Origin: Bacteroidota bacterium
Lineage (GTDB): Bacteria; Bacteroidota; Ignavibacteria; Kryptoniales; JAKASW01
DNA: 48,979 bases
Assembly (NCBI GenBank): GCA_023381615.1
Contig: JAMCQL010000006.1
Location: forward strand, 1 to 48,979
Direction: 5' to 3'
Part shown: positions 42,269-48,979 of the stretch, one piece after another
Position numbering within the stretch: the stretch's first letter is position 1
Layout: every line of letters starts with the position of its first letter
The notes under the pieces: model-generated
The model's input: the letters and a program-made list of their open reading frames with translations, nothing else
What the model was told of the DNA's origin: nothing
Databases searched by the model: none
Made by a program: the position numbers and the translations under genes

Positions 42269-44692
42269 ATGGATCCCCAAATAAAACCCACCTCTGATTA
42301 CAAGAAAATTTCTATTGAAGACACTTTTAAATTTTTAGAAGCTGTCGAGAACGGTCTTTCCGATGTCGAAGTCAAAAGGAGACTCGGCGTCTTTGGTCGG
42401 AATGAAATTAAAGAAAAGAAAAAGAATCCTCTCCTCGAATTCTTCCGCAGATATTGGGGTCCGATGCCCTGGCTGCTCGAGCTCGCGATGGTACTTTCAA
42501 TCCTGCTTGGCCACAAGCCCGAGGGAATCATAATCTTTGCGCTGCTAACAATTAACGCGAGCATCGGTTTCATGCAATCGCGCGGCTCTCAAAAAGCGGT
42601 TGAACTTTTGAAACAAAGGCTCGCAATCAAGGCAAAAGTACTAAGAAACGGCGAATGGAAACTTATCGAGTCGAGCGAAATTGTTCCTGGCGATGTGGTT
42701 GTCGTAAAACTCGGTGACATCGCGCCCGCGGATGTGAAGATAATCAACGGTGACCTTTCCGTTGACGAATCGGCTTTGACGGGCGAGTCGCTACCGGCAG
42801 AGCGACATGACTCCGACATAATCTACTCGGGTTCTGTCATCCGGCGCGGAGAAGGGAAATGCTTTGTCGTTAATACTGGCGCAAACACTTATTTTGGCAA
42901 GACGGCAGAGCTTGTCAAAATCGCAAAGCCGAAATCACATCAAGAAGAAATAATAATTGCGATTGTCAAATACTTGATGTATGTAGGCATTGCAGCCTCA
43001 CTCGTCGTTGCCGTTTACGCCTTCCTCATGAAATTTAGTGTAATTGTCATTCTTACTTTCATTGTGGTTTTTCTGATAGGTGCAGTTCCAGTCGCCCTGC
43101 CGACAGTCATGACAATAGTTCAAGCGGTGACAGGAGTGAAACTTGTACGAGAGGGTGTGCTGGTGACGAGACTCGATTCCATTGAGGATGCCGCATCCAT
43201 CAGCGTCCTCTGTCTTGACAAAACCGGCACCATAACTCAAAATAAGCTCTCTGTGATCGACACTGTCCCATTTTCCGGCTACAAAAAGGAAGATGTGATC
43301 AGATACGCCGCACTTTCATCGATAACTGAGGGGATGGATTTGATAGACACGGCAATTATCGATTACGCAAACACGAGCGGCATCTCTCCCGATTCGCAGA
43401 AACAGATTTCATACACCCCTTTCAACCCTGCCATCAAGCGGACCGAAGCTGTCGTAGAGTCAGATGGAAAGCGCTGCCGAGTAGTGAAGGGAGCAACTCA
43501 AATCATAAGGGGGATGTGTAAACGGCTCGATGTAAAATCCGCCGAAGAAATTGAGAAAGTGGTAGAAGGTTATTCTCAGAAAGGCTATCGGGCGTTAGCA
43601 CTTGCAAAATCAGTCGAGGGCGATTTTGACGATCTTGATTTTGTCGGAATTCTGTTAATGGCAGATCCTCCAAGGCCCGACTCAGCACAAATGATCAAAG
43701 AAATAAAAGCCTTGGGAATCAAGCCGATGATGCTAACCGGAGACAACATCGCAATTGCGCAGGAGGTTTCCCGCCAGGTTGGCATCGGTGAAAAGATAAT
43801 TTGCCTTTCGGAAATCGAGTCGTTGAGTGAGGACGAGAAGATGAAAGCTGTCAGCGAGAGCGACGGCGTTGCGGAGATTTATCCCGAGGATAAATTTAGA
43901 ATCGTCAAACTGCTGCAATCGAGGGGTCACATGGTTGGAATGACTGGCGATGGAGTCAACGATGCGCCAGCGTTGAAACAAGCAGAGATGGGAATTGCCG
44001 TGAGCAGCTCGACTGATGTCGCCAAAGTTTCGGCGAGCGTTGTCCTGACGGAGCCGGGAGTGAGAGTGATCGTCGAAGCGGTAAAGCGGAGTCGGGATAC
44101 TTACCAGCGGATGCTCACATGGGTGATAAACAAAGTCACAAAGGTAATCCAGGTTGTCGGACTCCTGACGGTCGGGTTTTTCATGATTCACGAAATGGCG
44201 CTCTCGCTTCTCGGAATGTTGCTTCTGGTGTTCGCAAACGATTTCGTTTCGATGTCGATCGCTACAGACAATGTGAAGTACACGATCGATCCGGACAACT
44301 GGAATGTGAAGAAAATTATGATAGCCTCTCTGTTTATCGGCGTGCTCCTGGTTGTGGAGGGAATAGCTGCAATCCTGTGGGGAGTTAACTACTACCATCT
44401 GAACTATCAAGAATTGCAAACTTTCGTAATGCTGATGCTGATCTTCACGAGCCAGTTCAATGTTCTCATCGTTCGAGAAAGAAACTTTTTCTGGACTTCC
44501 ATTCCGGGGAAAGCGCTCCTTGCCTCGACAATGGGAAGCTTAGTCGTGTTTACACTCATCGGGATTTACGGCGTGATCGTTACGCCGCTCGCATGGAATC
44601 AAGTCGTTGCGGCCCTCGGCTTTTCCGCCGCCTTCGTGCTTGCCATAGATTTTCCGAAATATTATGTGTTTAAAAAGGTGGGGTTGGGGTAA
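42269..44692 (+). CDS. P3-type plasma-membrane H+-ATPase
   Basis: This 807-residue P-type ATPase has the short N-terminus (about 50 residues) and overall form of the P3A proton pumps. The actuator motif is TGES in SALTGESLPAERHD. The phosphorylated aspartate is D317 in LDKTGTITQNK. The hinge is TGDGVNDAPALKQAEMGIAV. About ten membrane helices flank these domains. No CPC or heavy-metal motif is present, and the region before D317 reads IGAVPVALPTVMTI, as in proton pumps. The likely role is ATP-driven H+ extrusion, perhaps under acid or low-energy conditions. It stands alone on the plus strand. Confidence 0.9.
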   Translation: MDPQIKPTSDYKKISIEDTFKFLEAVENGLSDVEVKRRLGVFGRNEIKEKKKNPLLEFFRRYWGPMPWLLELAMVLSILLGHKPEGIIIFALLTINASIGFMQSRGSQKAVELLKQRLAIKAKVLRNGEWKLIESSEIVPGDVVVVKLGDIAPADVKIINGDLSVDESALTGESLPAERHDSDIIYSGSVIRRGEGKCFVVNTGANTYFGKTAELVKIAKPKSHQEEIIIAIVKYLMYVGIAASLVVAVYAFLMKFSVIVILTFIVVFLIGAVPVALPTVMTIVQAVTGVKLVREGVLVTRLDSIEDAASISVLCLDKTGTITQNKLSVIDTVPFSGYKKEDVIRYAALSSITEGMDLIDTAIIDYANTSGISPDSQKQISYTPFNPAIKRTEAVVESDGKRCRVVKGATQIIRGMCKRLDVKSAEEIEKVVEGYSQKGYRALALAKSVEGDFDDLDFVGILLMADPPRPDSAQMIKEIKALGIKPMMLTGDNIAIAQEVSRQVGIGEKIICLSEIESLSEDEKMKAVSESDGVAEIYPEDKFRIVKLLQSRGHMVGMTGDGVNDAPALKQAEMGIAVSSSTDVAKVSASVVLTEPGVRVIVEAVKRSRDTYQRMLTWVINKVTKVIQVVGLLTVGFFMIHEMALSLLGMLLLVFANDFVSMSIATDNVKYTIDPDNWNVKKIMIASLFIGVLLVVEGIAAILWGVNYYHLNYQELQTFVMLMLIFTSQFNVLIVRERNFFWTSIPGKALLASTMGSLVVFTLIGIYGVIVTPLAWNQVVAALGFSAAFVLAIDFPKYYVFKKVGLG

Positions 44693-44898
44693 TTCCAAAG
44701 CGGAAATAAAGGGCGCCGCAGTCATTCATAATTCGTCGCTGCAGCTTGCTGCGAGTTTCATTGCTCGGCATCGTACACTCGATTTGTAAGTATTTTCCAA
44801 TTCGCCTGTTTCGATTTTGGAAATTATGGACGCGCTACTAAATTGAATTTAGAACTTTGTATGGCTTCGGACTGTTATTTTTGTTAGGAAATTGAAGA

Positions 44899-47106
44899 AT
44901 GTCGTATCTGACTGATATAAAAAGCGTTGAAAAGCTGAACCGGCTCCTTGAGGTGTGCCGGAGCAATCTGTACACGTTCGACGAGAATCTGATCCGGCGC
45001 GCTTTTGAATTCAGTTGGAATGCGCACGTAAAAGGCAAGCCGCGTGCCTCTGGCGAACCTTATTTCTCTCATCCGTATGAAGTGGCGCTTGTTGTCGCGA
45101 AGGAAATTCCGCTCGACGACATCTCCGTGGCTGCCGCGCTTCTTCACGATGTCGTGGAAGACACCGCTTATGATATAAAAGCGATACGCGCGGAGTTTGG
45201 AAATGAAATCGCGGAGATAGTTGACGGCGTGACGAAGATTTCCGGAGCGGTAGAGAGCCACGACATCACCCGCGCGGAAAATTACCGCAAGATGCTCCTC
45301 TCGATGGCGAAGGATGTGCGCGTCATTCTTGTGAAATTTGCCGACCGCCTGCACAACATGAGAACGCTTGCGTTCCTGCCGCCCGATAAGCAGCAGCGAA
45401 TCGCGAAAGAGACACTCGAGATTTACGCTCCGCTCGCACACAGATTCGGTCTGGCGAAAGTGAAGTGGGAATTTGAAGATCTTGCGTTCAAGCACCTCAA
45501 CTCACAGGATTACGAATACATCTCAAGAAAGCTGAACGCGAAGCGGAGAGAGCGCGAGGCGTACATAAGAAAATTCATTCAGCCAATAAAGAAACGGCTG
45601 GAGAGCGAAGAGTCTAAATTTGAAATAACCGGTCGTCCCAAGCACATCTACAGTATCTACAACAAGATGGTTAAGCGCGGGAAGCCGATAGAAGAGATTT
45701 ACGATCTGTTTGCTGTGAGAGTCATACTCGATACCGGAGACAAGAACGAATGCTTCTCGGTTTACGGAATCGTCTCTGAAATTTATACGCCTGTCCCGGA
45801 GCGATTCAAAGATTATATCTCGGTGCCAAAGCAAAACGGCTACCAGTCGATCCACACCACCGTCGTCGGCCCCGAAGGGAAGATGGTCGAAGTTCAGATT
45901 CGCACAAAGAAAATGGACGAAGTGGCCGAGCGCGGCGTGGCGGCTCACTGGAAATACAAAGAAGACGTAAAAGCATACGACAGAAATTTAGACGAATGGA
46001 TCTCTTGGGTGCGTGAAATTCTCGAACAGCCCGCGGCATCGAGCAGCGATGAAGCGGCGACGAGTTTCCTCGAAGGTTTCAAACTCGATCTGTACCAGGA
46101 TGAAATTTATGTTTTCACTCCGAAAGGTGAGCTGCAAATTCTTCCGAAAGGTTCGACTCCGGTCGATTTCGCATTTGAGATTCATTCGGAAGTCGGGACC
46201 CATTGCGTCGGCGCGAAAGTAAATGGAAGGATTGTACCGCTGAATACCAAACTTAACAGCGGCGACCAAATCGAGATCATCACATCTTCAAACCAAAACG
46301 TCAATCCCGATTGGGAAAAATTCATCGTCTCCAGAAAGGCGAAAGCACACATCAGGCGTTGGCTGAACGAGGAGACGAGAAAGAAAGCCGCTGAGGGCGA
46401 AGAGATCTGGACGAAGAGGCTGAAGAAACACAAGCTGACCCTGCCGGAAGATGATTTCGCGAAACTGATCCATGATTTGAAATATGATAATGCCCAGAGA
46501 TTTTACGCTGCAATATCCGAAGAAGAGATCGAGCCGGAGAGGATCATTGCGCGGCTGACACAGCAGAAGAGCGCGAAAGAAACGACCGAAAGCGCGAAGC
46601 CGGTTCACACATTTGTCGAGATCGCGCGGAAGGCGTCGGAGGGAATCGTCGTCGACGGCTCGCGGACGGACTGGAAAATTTCTTATGCTAAATGCTGCAA
46701 CCCAATTCCAGGGGATGAGATAGTCGGTTTCGTAACGACCGGCGAAGGAATAAAAGTGCACAGGAGAAACTGCGCGAACCTTTCAAGAATGGCAAGCGCT
46801 GCAAAGGAAAGAATTGTCGATGCGAACTGGCCCGGCGAAAGCGGCGGACTGTACGTCGCGGGAGTTTCCGTTTCGGGAATGGACAGGCCTGGAATCCTGA
46901 CTGAACTCACTCACGCTGTTTCAAGTTATCAGAACACGAACATCCGCAGCGTATCCGCAGAAGTTCGCAACGCAATTTTCGAAAGTCAGATCATTATATA
47001 TGTGAAGGACAAAGAACATTTGAACCGTTTGATTGACAAATTGAAAAAGATCGACGGCGTTACGCGCGTCGACAGAATGTCCGCAGGATCCTCCGGACAG
47101 GTATAA
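44899..47106 (+). CDS. rel: Bifunctional (p)ppGpp synthetase/hydrolase (RelA/SpoT family)
   Basis: This 735-residue stringent-response enzyme carries an N-terminal HD hydrolase domain (H58 in YFSHPYEVA; H83-D84 in LLHDVVEDT; FADRLHNMRTL). The synthetase domain follows (YDLFAVRVIL, FKDYISVPKQNGYQSIHT, EVQIRT). Then come TGS (ELQILPKGSTPVDFAFEIHS), a zinc-finger-like segment (YAKCCNPIPGDEIVG) and a C-terminal ACT domain. HD residues are intact, so both activities are expected. The ruvX gene starts one base after its stop. Confidence 0.96.
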   Translation: MSYLTDIKSVEKLNRLLEVCRSNLYTFDENLIRRAFEFSWNAHVKGKPRASGEPYFSHPYEVALVVAKEIPLDDISVAAALLHDVVEDTAYDIKAIRAEFGNEIAEIVDGVTKISGAVESHDITRAENYRKMLLSMAKDVRVILVKFADRLHNMRTLAFLPPDKQQRIAKETLEIYAPLAHRFGLAKVKWEFEDLAFKHLNSQDYEYISRKLNAKRREREAYIRKFIQPIKKRLESEESKFEITGRPKHIYSIYNKMVKRGKPIEEIYDLFAVRVILDTGDKNECFSVYGIVSEIYTPVPERFKDYISVPKQNGYQSIHTTVVGPEGKMVEVQIRTKKMDEVAERGVAAHWKYKEDVKAYDRNLDEWISWVREILEQPAASSSDEAATSFLEGFKLDLYQDEIYVFTPKGELQILPKGSTPVDFAFEIHSEVGTHCVGAKVNGRIVPLNTKLNSGDQIEIITSSNQNVNPDWEKFIVSRKAKAHIRRWLNEETRKKAAEGEEIWTKRLKKHKLTLPEDDFAKLIHDLKYDNAQRFYAAISEEEIEPERIIARLTQQKSAKETTESAKPVHTFVEIARKASEGIVVDGSRTDWKISYAKCCNPIPGDEIVGFVTTGEGIKVHRRNCANLSRMASAAKERIVDANWPGESGGLYVAGVSVSGMDRPGILTELTHAVSSYQNTNIRSVSAEVRNAIFESQIIIYVKDKEHLNRLIDKLKKIDGVTRVDRMSAGSSGQV

Positions 47107-47107
47107 A

Positions 47108-47560
47108 ATGCTTGAAAATAAACGCGTGCTTGGAATTGATTTCGGTTTGAAGCGCGTTGGAATCGCGATGAGCGATCCGATGGGAATAATTGCGCAGGGA
47201 ATCGACACGCTTCCAAACGATGCAAGCCTTCTGAATAGGATTGCGGACATTGTGAAAAAGATGTCAATAGTAAAAATTGTGGTCGGAAAACCGCTGAAAC
47301 TCAGCGGCCAAGAAGGAGACTCCGCGATCGCGGCGGCAAAATTTGCGCAAAAGCTGAGAGATAAATTATTCCAAGTGTCCGGCGGAAAAATGGAAGTCGT
47401 CGAGTGGGACGAGAGATTCACAACCACGATTGCGCAAAGAACGCAGATCGAACTTGGCGTAAAGAAAAAGGAAAGGCAGAAGAAAGGCAATCTTGACCGC
47501 ATGGCTTCGCAGATAATCTTGCAGAGTTATCTCGATTCACAAAAACGAGAGATGAAATGA
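47108..47560 (+). CDS. ruvX: RuvX/YqgF-family protein
   Basis: This 150-residue RNase H-fold protein is of the YqgF family, thought to process pre-16S rRNA or act as a Holliday-junction resolvase. The first acidic residue is D11 in VLGIDFGLKRVGIAMSD; VVEWDERFTTTIA and the terminal NLDRMASQIILQSYLD carry the others. It is tightly coupled to rel. Confidence 0.93.
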   Translation: MLENKRVLGIDFGLKRVGIAMSDPMGIIAQGIDTLPNDASLLNRIADIVKKMSIVKIVVGKPLKLSGQEGDSAIAAAKFAQKLRDKLFQVSGGKMEVVEWDERFTTTIAQRTQIELGVKKKERQKKGNLDRMASQIILQSYLDSQKREMK

Positions 47561-47610
47561 TTCCGGGCGATTGCGAATCAGATTCTGCAAAGGTTTATAG
47601 ATTCTTGTAG

Positions 47611-48330
47611 ATGAGCGACGAAGCAAAGCCTCTGCTGGGAGGGCTGACAGTGAAAAAAGTCTTCTTGGGCTTGATTCTAGCGTTCTTAATAATTGAAATA
47701 GTGATGCTGCCGTTCCCGTGGACTGTGGCGAGTCTGCGGACGGAGAATCCGAAATTGACGGCGGTCATGAAAGAGAGAATCAGGCAGGCGAGAGCAAAGC
47801 GACAACCGTACAAGATCCACCAGACGTATGTTCCTTTATCCGGGATTTCGGATGCGATGGTACACGCTGTGGTAGTCGGCGAAGACGGAACATTTTACGA
47901 GAATCACGGTGTTGATTGGTATGAAGTCGAACAATCGCTCGAGGAAGATTGGAAAGAGAAAAAGATCGTCCGGGGTTCAAGCACGATTACAATGCAGCTT
48001 GCAAAGAATCTGTGGTATTCAACGAGCCGCGATCCGTTTACGAAGTTGAACGAGGTGATTGCAGCGTACATGCTTGAACATTATCTCTCGAAGGATCGAA
48101 TAATGGAGTTATATCTCAATGATATAGAATTCGGCCGCGGAATTTTCGGAGTCGAGGCGGCGAGCAGAATTTATTTCGGCGAACCGGCGTCACAGCTTTC
48201 CCGCGATCAGGCGGCAAGACTCGCGGCGATCATTCCAAGTCCGATAAGGCATTCGCCGAATTCGAGTTCGCAGTTTGTGTCGTTCAGGACGAGCGTTATT
48301 CTCATCAGGATGGAGGCGCGAGGTTGGTGA
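47611..48330 (+). CDS. mtgA: Monofunctional peptidoglycan glycosyltransferase
   Basis: This 239-residue GT51 enzyme polymerises lipid II into glycan strands. It has one N-terminal membrane helix (VFLGLILAFLIIEIVMLPF), the catalytic motif EDGTFYENHG (E91) and the second motif RGSSTITMQLAKNLW, then LEHYLSKDRIMELYLN. No transpeptidase domain follows, so it is the monofunctional MtgA type. The next gene starts immediately after its stop codon. Confidence 0.94.
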   Translation: MSDEAKPLLGGLTVKKVFLGLILAFLIIEIVMLPFPWTVASLRTENPKLTAVMKERIRQARAKRQPYKIHQTYVPLSGISDAMVHAVVVGEDGTFYENHGVDWYEVEQSLEEDWKEKKIVRGSSTITMQLAKNLWYSTSRDPFTKLNEVIAAYMLEHYLSKDRIMELYLNDIEFGRGIFGVEAASRIYFGEPASQLSRDQAARLAAIIPSPIRHSPNSSSQFVSFRTSVILIRMEARGW

Positions 48331-48979
48331 ATGGATATTACTGAACTCAAAGCACTTATTTCCGAGGGAGAAAATTTCAAGATCGAATTCAAACGCCAGT
48401 TCAGTTCGGTCGAGAAAATCGCGAAAGAGCTCATCGCGTTCGCAAACACAAAAGGCGGAATGATTCTTTTCGGCGTGGACGACGACGGGACAATCTTCGG
48501 AGTCGAGAGCGAGAAATCCGAAATCGATCTGATATACGAAGCGGCACGGGAGTACTGCGAACCGCCGATCGAGCCGATCGTTCAGGTTATCGAACTCAAC
48601 AGGAAAGATATAGTTGTTGCCATCGTTGAGGAAAGCCAGGAGAAGCCGCATAGACTTCAGAATTATGGCGATGTAGTTTCAAGAGATGCGAAGGTTTATA
48701 TAAGGATTAACGATAAGAGCGTGATTGCGAGCAGGGAAGTCGTGAAAATTCTGGAAAGTGAAAGTCCGGACAGCGAACCGCTTTCGATCATCATCGGTGA
48801 AAACGAGCGGCGGCTGTTCAAGCATCTCGAGGAAAACGGACGTATAACGGTGAAAGAATACGCAAAGCTCGTGAACATCAGCGAAAGGCGGGCTTCAAGA
48901 ACTCTAGTGAATCTGGTTAGGGCGGGCGTGATCAGGATTCATACGGAAGAAAGATTCGAGTACTTCACATCGGCATTCT
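48331..48979 (+). CDS. AlbA_2-domain protein with winged helix (partial, runs off the window)
   Basis: An open frame starts with the ATG directly after the mtgA stop and continues without a stop to the end of the window (216 codons seen). The first 120 residues match the AlbA_2/Schlafen-like ATP-binding domain: EFKRQFSSVEKIAKELIAFA, NTKGGMILFGVDDDG and DAKVYIRINDKSV. Then a helix-turn-helix region follows (ITVKEYAKLVNISERRASRT and LVNLVRAGVIRI). Such proteins are usually annotated as putative transcriptional regulators, with little known function. The C-terminus is not available. Confidence 0.88.
   Translation, partial: MDITELKALISEGENFKIEFKRQFSSVEKIAKELIAFANTKGGMILFGVDDDGTIFGVESEKSEIDLIYEAAREYCEPPIEPIVQVIELNRKDIVVAIVEESQEKPHRLQNYGDVVSRDAKVYIRINDKSVIASREVVKILESESPDSEPLSIIIGENERRLFKHLEENGRITVKEYAKLVNISERRASRTLVNLVRAGVIRIHTEERFEYFTSAF

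Noticed and set aside
1..48979. CRISPR array or intact insertion sequence
   Set aside because: No regularly spaced direct repeats and no transposase or integrase frame were found anywhere in the window.

Overview
The window is a continuous stretch of ordinary bacterial chromosome of medium GC. It has dense genes, clear Shine-Dalgarno sites and many intrinsic terminators. The gene content points to the Bacteroidota/Chlorobi/Ignavibacteria side of the FCB group, and an Ignavibacteria- or Kryptonia-like lineage is my best guess. The supporting evidence is a long SecA with a large insertion and a C-terminal zinc tail, secreted M1 peptidases, a DUF6600-type protein with YxWGxW-like repeats, and a zapA-6S RNA-rny neighbourhood. 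The assignment is inference; no 16S rRNA gene is present.

Layout. 1-4656: a decayed fragment of one M1 peptidase meeting the stub of an opposite-strand gene, then an intact secreted M1 peptidase and a convergent secreted phosphoesterase. 4897-12243: secA, sufS-sufU, a cysteine hydrolase and aspartate ammonia-lyase. 12463-16232: a small Lys-rich secreted protein, a two-component system and a DUF6600-like secreted protein, all on the minus strand. 16395-18079: motA-motB. 18771-21221: a second M1 peptidase with a HEAT-like tail. 21567-24434: a two-gene restriction-modification system flanked by inverted repeats. 24579-37727: a long minus-strand block read thrS-infC-rpmI-rplT-pheS-pheT-coiled coil-zapA-6S RNA-rny-coaE-dapF-zincin-DedA-small protein-anion transporter. 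37777-38405: tRNA-Val, tRNA-Leu and degenerate tRNA copies full of short palindromes. 38648-41850: an octaheme hydroxylamine-oxidoreductase-like cytochrome with a duplicated membrane protein, then a peroxiredoxin with a small winged-helix-like protein. 42269-48979: a P3-type H+-ATPase, then rel-ruvX-mtgA and a partial AlbA_2-domain protein.

How the genes fit together. The minus-strand translation block keeps the thrS-infC-rpmI-rplT-pheST order known from E. coli. It also keeps an apparent AUU start on infC and a hairpin in the rplT-pheS gap that could act as an attenuator. The cytochrome and the membrane protein overlap by ATGA and look like one respiratory unit.

The most unusual signal is not a gene. 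Short palindromes, often 15 nt with 6-bp arms and a 3-nt loop, recur throughout the window. They lie in intergenic clusters, inside the loops of tRNA-Val-like copies and possibly in the 6S RNA. A related 27-bp repeat lies inside two unrelated coding sequences, sufU and the octaheme cytochrome gene. They behave like REP-type elements that can land in structured RNAs and in protein linkers.
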